DNA of 44,674 bases from Actinomadura kijaniata NBRC 14229. Lineage in GTDB: Bacteria > Actinomycetota > Actinomycetes > Streptosporangiales > Streptosporangiaceae. The notes below the pieces were generated by a model, which was not told the DNA's origin, searched no databases, and saw nothing but the letters and a program-made list of their open reading frames with translations. Of this stretch, positions 29,610-38,684 are shown piece after piece (positions within the stretch are counted from its first letter, which is position 1; each line of letters starts with the position of its first letter). The stretch covers positions 1 through 44,674 of the forward strand of contig NZ_BCQR01000074.1 of NCBI RefSeq assembly GCF_001552175.1. Reading direction: 5' to 3'. Both the position numbers and the translations under genes were made by a program.

Positions 29610-29661
29610 CGGTTCTCTCCCCTGTCGAGTGATCTGATCGTCTCCCGGCCCCGCGGGAGGC

Positions 29662-30075
29662 TCAACGGGTGCGGCGCAGGTTCCGCAGCGCCATCGCGCA
29701 CACCCCGCACACCGCGCCCCACAGCGCGTTGACGAGGAGCACCGGGATGATCGCGATCGGCGTGGCCAGCGGCCCCTGGAGCTCCCCGTGCATGAGCGGG
29801 GACAGGACCGCGCTGAGCGCGATCGAGGCGAGGGCGTAGACCACCCCGGCGGCGACCAGCGTCGGGACCGGTTCGCGGACGCGGCCGAGCCCCGCGGCCA
29901 GGATCCACACCAGGGAGATCACGGCGGTGAGGAGCAGGGGGGTGGCGGGCCTGCCGAGCGCGTCGCTCCACCCGGCGATCGAGAAGAGCGGGCGCACCAG
30001 CGCGACCGTCCCGAGGGCGATCGCGAGGGGCCAGTCCAGGCGTTCGCGGAGGGACCGTTCGTCGGTTGCGTGCAT
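29662..30075 (-). CDS. Four-helix membrane protein of unknown function
   Basis: This 137-residue integral membrane protein has helices at about 16–35, 43–62, 71–93 and 104–129. Notable segments are IALGTVALVRPLFSIAG, ATPLLLTAVISLVWILAAG and LATPIAIIPVLLVNALWGA. No catalytic motif is visible. I recall similar small actinomycete membrane proteins without assigned function. The ATG at 30075 was chosen for the GGGGG before it and the fit to a short cytoplasmic N-terminus. It precedes the P450 gene by 52 bp on the same strand and may be co-transcribed with it. Confidence 0.72.
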   Translation of the reverse strand: MHATDERSLRERLDWPLAIALGTVALVRPLFSIAGWSDALGRPATPLLLTAVISLVWILAAGLGRVREPVPTLVAAGVVYALASIALSAVLSPLMHGELQGPLATPIAIIPVLLVNALWGAVCGVCAMALRNLRRTR

Positions 30076-30249
30076 GCCCCCAGCATCGTCGGCGCACCTA
30101 CGCTCTGTGATCGTCCTGTGGCACCGGATCGCGGTACCGCACCGGTCGCACCCCGATCCCCGCCCTACGCCAGGGGGTGTAGGGGCGACGGCCTCCCACC
30201 ACGCGCGTACGCCCCGGGGAGACATCCCGCGGCGCGCCGCCGCCGGACG

Positions 30250-31773
30250 TCAGCGGGCCAGCACCGCCCGCGCCGCGTTGTGCCCGGGGACCCCGCTGAC
30301 GCCGCCGCCGCGCCGCGCGCCCGCCCCGCACAGCAGCACGCGCGGGTGCGCGGTCTCCACGCCCCACCGCCCGCGCTCGGCCGGGTCCTCGGCGAACGGC
30401 CAGGTCAGGTCGCGGTGGAAGATGTGGCCGCCCGGCAGGCCCGCCTCCTCCAGGTCGAGGGGCGTCTTCACCTCCAGGCACGGGGTGCCGTCGGGCGCGC
30501 GCAGCAGGCAGTCCCCGATCGGCTCGGCCAGCACCGAGTCCAGCGAGGCGAGCGTCGCGCGCAGCGCCTGCGCGCGGGCCCCGTCCGGGTCGGCGCGGAA
30601 CAGCCGCGCAGGCATGTGCAGCCCGAACAGCGTGAGCGTGTGCGCGCCGGCCGCCCGCAGGTCCGGCCCGAGGATCGTCGGGTCGGTCAGCGAGTGGCAG
30701 TAGAGCTCGGCGGGCGGCAGCGCGGGGACGCGCCCGGCCGCCGCCTCCGCGTGCGCGGCCGCGAGCCGGGCGGCGGACTCGTTGACGTGGAACGTCCCGC
30801 CGAACGCCTCCTCCGGCGCCACCTTCGCGTCCCGCAGCCGGGGCAGCCGCGCCAGCACCATGTTCACCTTCAGCTGCGAGCCCTCGGGCGGCGCGGGCGC
30901 CTCCTCGCCGAGCAGCCGGGCCAGCGTCGCGGGAGGAACGTTCGCCAGGACGTGCCGCGCGCCGACGGCGTGCTCGGCGCCGTCCGCGTCCCGGAACGTC
31001 ACCTCGCCGCCCGGGTCGATCGCCACGACCTCCATGCCGGTCCGCAGCTCGGCCCCCGCCGCGCGGGCCGCGTCCGCGAGCGCGCCCGTCACCGCGCCCA
31101 TGCCGCCGACCGGCACCCTCCAGTCCCCGGTGCCGTCGCCGATCACGTGGTAGAGCAGGCAGCGGTTGGCCAGCAGGTCCGGGTCGTCCGGATCGGCGAA
31201 CGTGCCGATCAGCGCGTCGGTGAGCACGACGCCGCGCACCAGGTCGTCGCCGAACCGTTCGGCCACCACCTCCCCGACCGGCCGCTCGAACAGGTCCCGC
31301 CACGCCTCCGCGTCCCCGACGAGGTCCCGCAGCTCACCGCGGTCCCGCAGCGGCTCCAGCAGCGTCGGCGCGACCCGCCGCGCCACGTGCGCGGTCATCG
31401 CGTAGAAACGCCGCCACGCCGCGAAGGAGTCCTCGCCGCCGGTCACCGAGGCGAACGAGGCGGCCGTGCGCGCCGGATCGTCGTCGTCGACCAGCAGCCC
31501 CGTCGCCCCGGACGGCGTGTAGGACGCGTACCGGCGCCGCCGCAGCTCCACGCCCAGCCCGAGCTCCCGCACGATCCGCGAGGGCAGCAGGCTGACCAGG
31601 TAGGAGTAGCGCGACACCCGCGCGTCCACGCCGGGGAACACCCGCGCCGACACCGCGAGCCCGCCCAGGTGCCCGAGCCGCTCCAGCACCAGCACCCGGC
31701 GCCCGGCGCGGGCGAGGTATCCGGCCGCGACCAGCCCGTTGTGCCCACCGCCCACGATCACCACGTCGTACAC
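30250..31773 (-). CDS. Phytoene-desaturase-like FAD oxidoreductase
   Basis: This 507-residue FAD-dependent oxidoreductase starts directly with the dinucleotide-binding fold YDVVIVGGGHNGLVAAGYLA (2–21), then LVLERLGHLGGLAVS. GDWRVPVGGMGAVTGALADA is in the middle and the C-terminal FAD segment ends in RRGGGVSGVPGHNAARAVL. The GGG-H-NGL version and the length fit the CrtI/PYROXD2-like group rather than a true phytoene desaturase, and no carotenoid genes are near. The GTG start at 31773 is fixed by the fold. The substrate is unknown. The NTF2-like gene lies 32 bp upstream on the same strand. Confidence 0.88.
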   Translation of the reverse strand: MYDVVIVGGGHNGLVAAGYLARAGRRVLVLERLGHLGGLAVSARVFPGVDARVSRYSYLVSLLPSRIVRELGLGVELRRRRYASYTPSGATGLLVDDDDPARTAASFASVTGGEDSFAAWRRFYAMTAHVARRVAPTLLEPLRDRGELRDLVGDAEAWRDLFERPVGEVVAERFGDDLVRGVVLTDALIGTFADPDDPDLLANRCLLYHVIGDGTGDWRVPVGGMGAVTGALADAARAAGAELRTGMEVVAIDPGGEVTFRDADGAEHAVGARHVLANVPPATLARLLGEEAPAPPEGSQLKVNMVLARLPRLRDAKVAPEEAFGGTFHVNESAARLAAAHAEAAAGRVPALPPAELYCHSLTDPTILGPDLRAAGAHTLTLFGLHMPARLFRADPDGARAQALRATLASLDSVLAEPIGDCLLRAPDGTPCLEVKTPLDLEEAGLPGGHIFHRDLTWPFAEDPAERGRWGVETAHPRVLLCGAGARRGGGVSGVPGHNAARAVLAR

Positions 31774-31805
31774 GGCCCCAGCAGACCACACCGCGTCCGA
31801 TCGAT

Positions 31806-32243
31806 CTACCCCTCGCCGAACGCCTGCGCGACGGCCAGGCTGTCCTCGTAGACGTGGTGCCGGGTGATGAGGCCGTGCTCGACCGTGAGGTGCAGGGCGA
31901 ACCGGGCGCGGTAGGCGCGTCCGGTGGACCGGGCGGTCTGGCGGATCTCGCCGAGCACGACCGCCTCGTCCCCGTCGACGAGGACGCGCTCGACCTCGGT
32001 GTCCACCCCCTCGGGCACGTGGTGGTCGGCGAGCTCCCGGTAGTGGGCGGCGGCGTCGGCGCGGGTGGAACGGTGGCGGATCCACGGGGTGGCGGCGCGG
32101 CCGTGCTCGGCCTCGGGCCAGCTCAGCTTCCAGTCCGCCGGGTCGGCGTACAGCTCGGCGACGCGCTCGGGGTCGCCCTCACCGATCCGGCGCAGAAGTT
32201 CCTCCACCACCGCCCGCGTGGTCGTGGATGTCGCCGTGGGCAT
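31806..32243 (-). CDS. SnoaL/NTF2-like protein
   Basis: This 145-residue protein has the NTF2 cone fold: VVEELLRRIGEGDPERVAELY at about 13–33, then PWIRHRSTRADAAAHYRELAD, and strands VERVLVDGDEAVVLGEIRQT and YRARFALHLTVEHGLITRHHVYED. Such SnoaL-like proteins include polyketide cyclases, isomerases and many ligand binders. AGGAGG lies seven bases before the ATG at 32243. It forms a likely operon with the FAD oxidoreductase downstream. The conserved acidic active-site residue cannot be placed with certainty. Confidence 0.85.
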   Translation of the reverse strand: MPTATSTTTRAVVEELLRRIGEGDPERVAELYADPADWKLSWPEAEHGRAATPWIRHRSTRADAAAHYRELADHHVPEGVDTEVERVLVDGDEAVVLGEIRQTARSTGRAYRARFALHLTVEHGLITRHHVYEDSLAVAQAFGEG

Positions 32244-32270
32244 GGCGCGTCCTCCTGGTCTCGGGCCGCG

Positions 32271-32312
32271 CCGTGGTGGCGCGGCCGTGGTGGCGCGGCC
32301 GTGGTGGCGCGG
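32271..32312. repeat. Three perfect 14-bp tandem repeats
   Basis: CCGTGGTGGCGCGG is repeated three times without a mismatch, 28 bp upstream of the SnoaL-like start. The unit is not a multiple of three and the region is non-coding, so it is not a protein repeat. It may affect the promoter of the SnoaL-like gene. Confidence 0.85.
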
Positions 32313-32367
32313 AAGGACGCCCATCCTGGCGGGCGCGGACGGCCGGGGACGATTACCTCGCGGGTAG

Positions 32368-32396
32368 GGCCCGCCGGTGGCGTTCCCCGGCGGGCC
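32368..32396 (-). terminator. Hairpin terminator of the M50 gene
   Basis: GGCCCGCCGG and CCGGCGGGCC form a perfect 10-bp stem with a 9-base loop, one base past the stop of the leftward M50 gene. Confidence 0.75.
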
Positions 32397-32397
32397 G

Positions 32398-33138
32398 TCA
32401 GAAGCGCGGCACGGGCGGGGTGTCGGGGGTCAGCAGGTACCCGCCCAGCGCCAGCGACCCGAGGGCGACCGCGAAGAACAGCAGCACCCAGGTCAGGCCC
32501 GGAACGCCGGTCAGGTGCGCCAGCTGGTCGGCGTCGGAGGTCGGGGCCATCCGCCGGGACCGCATCCGCTGGAGCTCCACCACCGGGCGGGTGCCCGCCA
32601 GCAGCAGGAACGACGCGGCCAGGTAGGCGAACGCCGCCTGGAGCGTCGGCCCGGCGAACCACGACACCGCGAACACGGTCCCGCCGGTGACGACCAGCGA
32701 CAGGATCCCGTAGGCGTTGCGGATCATCACGAGCATCCCGCCGAGCAGCAGCAGCGACAGCCACAGCAGCAGCGTGATCCGCCCGAACGCCAGCAGCACC
32801 GCGAACAGCAGCCCCAGCAGCGGCGGCGTCGCGTACCCGGCCAGCGCGGTGAACACCATGCCCGGCCCGTGCGGCTTGCCGCGCGAGACGGTGACCCCCG
32901 AGGTGTCGGAGTGCAGCTTGATCCCGGTGAGGCGGCGGCCGGTCAGCAGCGCCACCAGCGCGTGCCCGCCCTCGTGCGCGATCGTCACCACGTTGCGGGC
33001 GACCCGCCAGGTGGGGGTGTGCAGCACGGCGGCGAGCGCGGCCAGCCCGACCAGGATCACCAGCCACCACGGCGGGTCGGGCTGCGCTCCGGTCAGTCGT
33101 TCCCACATGCCGCCCACGTTCGCCGCGTCCACGTTCAC
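32398..33138 (-). CDS. M50-family membrane metallopeptidase
   Basis: This 246-residue multi-pass protein carries the zinc motif HEGGH (55–59, in VVTIAHEGGHALVALLTG) inside the second hydrophobic region. At least five membrane helices follow. This matches the actinobacterial M50B-like family, which is more compact than site-2 proteases and lacks a PDZ domain. The second metal-ligand Asp motif (usually NxxPxxxLDG) is not obvious, so activity is uncertain. The start is GTG at 33138; an ATG ten codons in is an alternative. A terminator follows directly. It diverges from the CocE-like gene. Confidence 0.82.
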   Translation of the reverse strand: MNVDAANVGGMWERLTGAQPDPPWWLVILVGLAALAAVLHTPTWRVARNVVTIAHEGGHALVALLTGRRLTGIKLHSDTSGVTVSRGKPHGPGMVFTALAGYATPPLLGLLFAVLLAFGRITLLLWLSLLLLGGMLVMIRNAYGILSLVVTGGTVFAVSWFAGPTLQAAFAYLAASFLLLAGTRPVVELQRMRSRRMAPTSDADQLAHLTGVPGLTWVLLFFAVALGSLALGGYLLTPDTPPVPRF

Positions 33139-33335
33139 CCCGGTCCTTCGAGTCGAGAGGTCACAGAGTAGGACGTGGCGCGTAACGTTCGCGTTCGGTC
33201 CGCGCCGCGCGCCGCGCGTATTGGACGTCAGGTCCAGTGACGGGCGTCACCATGACAGTGATGATCGCCTTCTGCCATGCTGAACGCCGTTCTACTCGTC
33301 AGTGATCGCTGACTGGTCATCTCTGGGAGCGTTCG

Positions 33336-34919
33336 TTGTTCGGATATCGCGCGGCCGCCGTCCTGGCCCTCGCCGCGACGGCCGGGACGGCGGCCGTCGC
33401 CGTTCCGCCCGCCGCCGTCGCCCGGGCCGGGGTGCCCTACGACTACCGGGAGATCTCCATCCCGAGCGTCGGCGGGGTGCGCCTGGACGGCAACGTCTTC
33501 GTGCCCCGCACCAGGGGCCCGCACCCGGCGATCGTGTTCATCTCCAGCTGGAGCCTGGAGGACCACGAGTACATCGCCCAGGCCGCCAAGTTCGCCGCGA
33601 AGGGCTACATCGTCCTCAGCTACACCGCGCGCGGGTTCTTCAACTCCGGCGGCGGCATCGACGTGGCCGGGCCGAAGGACGCCGCCGACGGCTCCAGGGC
33701 CATCGACTGGCTGCTCGCGCACACCCCGGTGGATCGTTCCAGGATCGGATTCGCGGGCATCTCCTACGGCTCGGGCATCAGCCAGATCGTCGCGGCGCGC
33801 GACAAGCGCGTCTCCGCCGTCGTCGCCATGGACACCTGGGGCGACCTGGTCGAGTCGCTGTACGCCAACGAGACCCGACACATGGGCGCCTACACCCTGT
33901 TGGCGCTGTCCGGCCGCCTCACCGGGCGGCTCAGCCCGGAGACCGAGCGGATCATGAACGACTTCGGCGCCAACCGGAACGTTCCCGAACTGGTCCGATG
34001 GGGGAAGGTGCGCTCGCCCGGCGCCTACCGCGACCGGCTCAACGCCCGCCGCGTCCCCATCCTGATCAGCAATGCCTACGGCGAGACGCTGTTCGCCCCC
34101 AACCAGCTCCTGCGGCACTTCGCCGGGCTCACCGGCCCCCGCCGCCTCAACCTGTCGATCGGCGACCACGCCACCGCCCACCTCACCGGCCTGCTCGGCC
34201 TGGACGGCCGCACCTGGAACGACGCCCACCGCTGGTTCGACCGCCACCTGCGCGGCGTCGCCAACGGCATCGACCGCGAACCGCCGATCGCCTCCGAGAC
34301 CGCCTGGACCCGCCGGATCGAGACCTACCGCGACGTCGCGGCCATGACCCGGCGCGTCGAACGCCTCGGCCTCGGCGCCCCCGGCGCCACCGCCCGGGGC
34401 GACGGGACCCTCGGAGCCCCCGCCCCGGCGGGCTGGACCCGCACCCTGCGCACCGGCCGCGACAGCGGCGCCAACGCCGGGATCGTCATCGTCAGCGGCG
34501 GGCTCCAGACGTTCGGCCTCCCCAACGCCATGCCCGAACGCCTCGTCTCCCGCCGCGCCGCCGCCGTCTGGTCCACCCCCGTCCTCACCGCCACGCGCAG
34601 GCTGCGCGGCGCGCCCCGCCTCGCCCTGACCGTCACCCCGTCCCGCCGCACCGGGACGCTCGTGTCCTACCTGTACGACGTGGACGCGCGCGGCACCGCC
34701 CGGCTGATCACCAACGAGGCCCACAGCCTGCTGCGCGGCACCCCCGGCAAGCCCCACAAGATCACCGTGAACCTCCAGGCCACCGCCTACGACGTGCCCG
34801 CCGGACACCGCCTGATGCTCGTCCTGGACACCAGGGACCCGATCTACGCCGACGCCGGGACCCCCGGCGGCGCGCTCACCGTCCGGGCCCCCTCCACCCT
34901 GGACCTGCCGCTCGGCTGA
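33336..34919 (+). CDS. Secreted CocE/X-Pro-peptidase-type hydrolase
   Basis: This 527-residue exported protein has a signal peptide to about residue 31 (AAAVLALAATAGTAAVAVPP, then AVARA). The S15/CocE alpha/beta hydrolase core has SSWSLEDHEY at 70–79, YTARGFFNSGGG at 96–107, and the nucleophile elbow GISYGSG with S143. A C-terminal beta-jelly-roll (about 380–527, VSYLYDVDARGTARLITNE) is the usual CocE/NonD third domain. The enzyme would cleave an ester or an acyl-peptide outside the cell. The start is TTG with GGGAG six bases upstream. About 300 bp to its right (34920–35218) hold no gene, only a probable promoter. Confidence 0.9.
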   Translation: MFGYRAAAVLALAATAGTAAVAVPPAAVARAGVPYDYREISIPSVGGVRLDGNVFVPRTRGPHPAIVFISSWSLEDHEYIAQAAKFAAKGYIVLSYTARGFFNSGGGIDVAGPKDAADGSRAIDWLLAHTPVDRSRIGFAGISYGSGISQIVAARDKRVSAVVAMDTWGDLVESLYANETRHMGAYTLLALSGRLTGRLSPETERIMNDFGANRNVPELVRWGKVRSPGAYRDRLNARRVPILISNAYGETLFAPNQLLRHFAGLTGPRRLNLSIGDHATAHLTGLLGLDGRTWNDAHRWFDRHLRGVANGIDREPPIASETAWTRRIETYRDVAAMTRRVERLGLGAPGATARGDGTLGAPAPAGWTRTLRTGRDSGANAGIVIVSGGLQTFGLPNAMPERLVSRRAAAVWSTPVLTATRRLRGAPRLALTVTPSRRTGTLVSYLYDVDARGTARLITNEAHSLLRGTPGKPHKITVNLQATAYDVPAGHRLMLVLDTRDPIYADAGTPGGALTVRAPSTLDLPLG

Positions 34920-35218
34920 CCGTCACCGTCACCTCCGGGGCACCGGGAGTGACCCATGTCACGCAACCGTCGCCCCGTCCCGCCAGTCTCAGGGTTCGCC
35001 GGGCGGATCACGGACGCCCCCGTTAGGTTGGGGGTTCCGTACGACGCATTAGGGTGCACTTCGCGCATACCCTGCTGATCCGTTCGTGCAGGGCCGCGGG
35101 CCGAACGTTTCACGCAGGACGCCGCGGCCGGAACGACGGACAGAGTCCGGGCGGACACCCCCCGCTCCCGCCGGGAGCACGTCGCGCCCGGCGGCGGAGA
35201 CGGGAAGGTGACGGGACC

Positions 35219-37597
35219 TTGGGTGCTCGACGACCCCGCCCGCGGGTGCCGCACCCGCGCGCCCTGCTGGGCCGGGACCGGACCACCGGGCAGATCGCCG
35301 TCGGCCTGGTCGGCGCGCTGCTGGTGTCGGCCCTGGTCTACGGCGTCGGCATGGCCAGCGCCCAGTACAAGATCTCTGATGTCGGGTCCTGGCTGACCGC
35401 CACCGCCAAGGGCATGGTCGTGCACGTCAACGGACTGTCCGGCAAGGTCGACGGCAAGACCGACCTGCCCGGCACCCGCGGGCACAAGATCAGGATCGTG
35501 CAGGACGGCCGGACCGTACTGCTGATCGACGACACCACCGGCGTCGTCAGCCGCATCGACCCCTCCCAGCTCAAGGTCGAGCAGAGCCGCAAACTGGGCG
35601 TCGGCCTCCAGATCGTCGCGGGCGCGGGCACCGCCTACAGCGTGGACCGGTACAAGGGCACCGTCCAGCAGATCGACCCGTTCACCCTCGCCACCGTCGG
35701 GCAGCCCGCCGCGCTGCGCCCGCCGCTCGGCCGCGCCGCCCTCGACCAGCGCGGCACCCTGTGGGTCCCGGCCGCCGGGGAGGGCCGCCTGGTCCCGTTC
35801 CAGGGCGGCCGCCAGGGGCAGCCCGTCGAGATCGCCGGGCCCAGCACCGCGCTCGGCCTGTCGATCGTCGCGGGCATGCCGGTGGCCGTCGACTCCGCCA
35901 ACGCCGCCGCCGTCGTCGTCCGCCCCGAGGGCGCCCAGAAGGTGAAGCTGCCCGGCACCGTCACCCGGACGGCCGCCACCGGGGGCGTGCGGCTGCCCGC
36001 CGTCGCCGACAGCCTGACCGTCCCGCTGCTGGGCCGCGGCGGCGAACTCACCCTGCTCGACACCAGCACCGGCGGCTACACCTCGGTCGCGCTGCGGGCC
36101 TCCCGGCACACCCTGGGCGAGCCCCAGATCCTCGGCTCCAAGGTCTACATCCCCGACGAGACGGCGGGCTCGCTGCTGGTCTACGACTCGGCCACCCGCC
36201 GCATGGAGCCCCACATCCCGGTCTCCGGCCGCCCCGGGCCCCTGGACGTGTTCGTCAAGGACGGCCTGCTGTGGGCCAACGACCCGAACGGCGACAAGGC
36301 CCTGTCGATCGACTCCAGCGGCTCCCGCAAGCCCATCCGCAAGTACGAGGACAAGGTCCCCGGCGGCGACCGCAAGCCCCTCCCCGACGACCGGGGCGGC
36401 AACGGCGGCGGCCCCGGCGGCGACGGCGGGAACGGCGGCGGCAACGACCCCGTCCGCCCGCCGCGCATGAAGCCCAACGACCCGCCGCTCCCGCCGCAGA
36501 TCGAGGCGAGCGGCGAGGGCGGGAAGATCACCGTCGCGTTCACGCCGAGCCAGTACCAGCGGATCCGGCCGGAACAGTACGTGCTGCGCAGCCGCCCCGC
36601 CCTGCCGGGCCACTCTCCGGTCTCGGCGGAGGGCCCGCACCGCTTCGAGTTCAACGGCCTTCCGTGCGGCAAGGTCTACGCGTTCCAGGTCGGCGTCGTC
36701 TACACCGATCCCCGGTCGCACCGGAAGCGGACGCGCTGGTCGCAGTCCGACAGCACACCCGCCTGCGCCGTCCCCGGCGCTCCGGAAGGGTTGACCGCGC
36801 AGTCCGGTGACGGCTTCATCAACGTGTCGTTCAACGAGGGCGCACAGACCGACGGGGTGAAGGACTACGTCCTCACCGACGACCTGGGCAACCCGGTGGC
36901 CGGTGTGACCCCGGTCGCGCCGGGGCGCGGGAGCGGGACGTTCCGCGTCGACAAGGGACTGTCCTGCGGCAACGAGTACACCTACCGGGTCGCGGCCAGG
37001 CCCAAGTCCCCCACCGCCGAACGCGCCCTGTCCACCGAGAACGTCAGCAAGCGTCCCTGCAACCCGCCCGCCGCCGTGACGGGGCTGACCGCGGAAGGCG
37101 TCAACAAGGGCGCCAACCTGAACTGGAACACGGCCAAGGGCCGCGAGGTCAGCTACGTGGTGGAGTGGCCCGGCGGTGGCCGCGCCGAGACCGCCGGAAC
37201 CTCGTACAACATCACCAACGCGCTGACCAACAACACCACGCACTCCATCACGGTGACGCCGAAGAACGGAGCGGGCACCGGCAGGGCCGCGACCGCGACG
37301 GCCAACCTCGCCTATGTGCGGTCCTCCCACCGGAACAAGGCCAACAACCAGACGAACACGATCGTCCGCCCCGGCCCGAAGAAGGAGGGCCAGGTCGGTT
37401 CCATCCCGAGGGGCGAGTACCGCTCCCTCACCCTGATCTGCCAGGTGTACGGCCAGTCGGTCACCGAGGAAGAGACCAACGAGACCAGCAACGTCTGGAA
37501 CCGGATCGAGTGGCAAGGTCGTATCGGCTACCTGAGCGTGACCCTCATGGAGGGGCCGCGCGCGCCCGGCGGGAAGACGTTCGAATGCGCCGACTGA
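35219..37597 (+). CDS. Fibronectin type III membrane protein of the MoxR operon
   Basis: This protein of about 792 residues has a single membrane anchor (GQIAVGLVGALLVSALVYGVG) near residue 26, a long beta-propeller-like region (DDTTGVVSRIDPSQLKV and similar strands), a Gly/Asn/Asp-rich spacer (GGNGGGPGGDGGNGGGN) and two or three fibronectin-III-like domains in the C-terminal 350 residues (CGKVYAFQVGVVYTD, CGNEYTYRVAARP, GLTAEGVNKGANLNW). The TTG at 35219 has GGAAGG ten bases upstream. It leads the moxR–DUF58–transglutaminase operon, probably as the extracellular substrate or adhesin module. The 299 bases before it carry AGGGT…ACCCT near 35052–35074 and little else. Confidence 0.8.
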   Translation: MGARRPRPRVPHPRALLGRDRTTGQIAVGLVGALLVSALVYGVGMASAQYKISDVGSWLTATAKGMVVHVNGLSGKVDGKTDLPGTRGHKIRIVQDGRTVLLIDDTTGVVSRIDPSQLKVEQSRKLGVGLQIVAGAGTAYSVDRYKGTVQQIDPFTLATVGQPAALRPPLGRAALDQRGTLWVPAAGEGRLVPFQGGRQGQPVEIAGPSTALGLSIVAGMPVAVDSANAAAVVVRPEGAQKVKLPGTVTRTAATGGVRLPAVADSLTVPLLGRGGELTLLDTSTGGYTSVALRASRHTLGEPQILGSKVYIPDETAGSLLVYDSATRRMEPHIPVSGRPGPLDVFVKDGLLWANDPNGDKALSIDSSGSRKPIRKYEDKVPGGDRKPLPDDRGGNGGGPGGDGGNGGGNDPVRPPRMKPNDPPLPPQIEASGEGGKITVAFTPSQYQRIRPEQYVLRSRPALPGHSPVSAEGPHRFEFNGLPCGKVYAFQVGVVYTDPRSHRKRTRWSQSDSTPACAVPGAPEGLTAQSGDGFINVSFNEGAQTDGVKDYVLTDDLGNPVAGVTPVAPGRGSGTFRVDKGLSCGNEYTYRVAARPKSPTAERALSTENVSKRPCNPPAAVTGLTAEGVNKGANLNWNTAKGREVSYVVEWPGGGRAETAGTSYNITNALTNNTTHSITVTPKNGAGTGRAATATANLAYVRSSHRNKANNQTNTIVRPGPKKEGQVGSIPRGEYRSLTLICQVYGQSVTEEETNETSNVWNRIEWQGRIGYLSVTLMEGPRAPGGKTFECAD

Positions 37598-37630
37598 TCA
37601 CGAGTTCACGCCACACGGGGGAGCACGACC

Positions 37631-38653
37631 GTGACCGATAACCCGGCCGCCCACCACGCGGCGAACCACGCGGCGAACCACGCGGCCGTGGACGCCGACG
37701 CGCTCGCCGCGCGCTTCGCGCAGATGTTCGCCGCGCTGGCGCAGAACATCGAGCGCGTCATCCGCGGCAAGCGCGAGAAGGTCGACCTGGCGCTGGTCTG
37801 CCTGCTCAGCGAGGGCCATCTGCTGGTCGAGGACGTGCCCGGTGTCGGCAAGACGACCCTGGCCCGCGCCCTGTCGGCGTCGGTGGAGGCGCAGTGGGCG
37901 CGCATCCAGTTCACGCCGGACCTGCTGCCCAGCGACATCACCGGGGTGTCGATCTTCAACCAGGCGCAGAACGCGTTCGAGTTCCACTCCGGTCCGATCT
38001 TCGCGAACCTGGTGGTCGCCGACGAGATCAACCGCGGTTCGCCCAAGACCCAGTCGGCGCTGCTGGAGGTCATGGAGGAGCGGCGGGTCACCGTCGAGGG
38101 CGCCGCGCACCCGGTGCCGCGCCCGTTCATGGTGATCGCGACGCAGAACCCCGTCGACATGGACGGCACCTACCCGCTGCCGGAGGCCCAGCTCGACCGG
38201 TTCCTGATGCGGATCTCCATGGGCTACCCCGACCACCAGGCCGAGGTGGCGGTGCTGGCGGGCATGCCGACCGGGCAGATGCTGGACCGGCTGCCGCCGG
38301 TCGCGGGCCGTGAGGACGTCGCCCGGATGATCGAGTTCGCGTCGCGGCTGCACGTGGCCGGGCCGCTGTACGACTACGTGGTGCGGGTCGTGGCCGCGAC
38401 CCGCGAGCACCCCGACCTGCGGCTGGGCGCCAGCCCCCGGGCCAGCCTGGCGCTGCTGCGCGCCGCGCGGGTCCGCGCCGCCGCGGCGGGGCGGTCCTTC
38501 CTGGTGCCCGAGGACGTCAAGGCCCTGGCCGTGCCCGTGATCGCGCACCGGCTGATCGTCACGCCGGAGGCCGAGCTGCGCGGCCGGACCGGCGCGGACG
38601 TGGTGAACGACGTGCTGGCGCAGGTGCCCACGCCGCAGGCCGCCGCGGTCTGA
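37631..38653 (+). CDS. MoxR-family AAA+ ATPase
   Basis: This 340-residue MoxR ATPase has Walker A VPGVGKTT at 69–76, Walker B VVADEINR at 128–135, and the sensor region VIATQNPVDMDGTYPLPEAQ, followed by the C-terminal lid (about 245–330). MoxR proteins act as chaperones that assemble or insert metal into partner proteins, here a DUF58/transglutaminase membrane complex. Residues 9–19 are a tandem HAAN repeat from 12-bp DNA repeats near 37653. The start is GTG. It follows the FN3-protein gene by 33 bp and precedes DUF58 by 31 bp. Confidence 0.94.
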   Translation: MTDNPAAHHAANHAANHAAVDADALAARFAQMFAALAQNIERVIRGKREKVDLALVCLLSEGHLLVEDVPGVGKTTLARALSASVEAQWARIQFTPDLLPSDITGVSIFNQAQNAFEFHSGPIFANLVVADEINRGSPKTQSALLEVMEERRVTVEGAAHPVPRPFMVIATQNPVDMDGTYPLPEAQLDRFLMRISMGYPDHQAEVAVLAGMPTGQMLDRLPPVAGREDVARMIEFASRLHVAGPLYDYVVRVVAATREHPDLRLGASPRASLALLRAARVRAAAAGRSFLVPEDVKALAVPVIAHRLIVTPEAELRGRTGADVVNDVLAQVPTPQAAAV

Positions 38654-38684
38654 GCGGGCGCGGGCTGAGCAGGGGGGTTCCGGG

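Noticed and set aside
36380..36460. GGC/GGN repeats resembling a minisatellite
   Set aside because: In frame they encode the Gly/Asn/Asp spacer of the FN3 protein, so a protein linker explains them.
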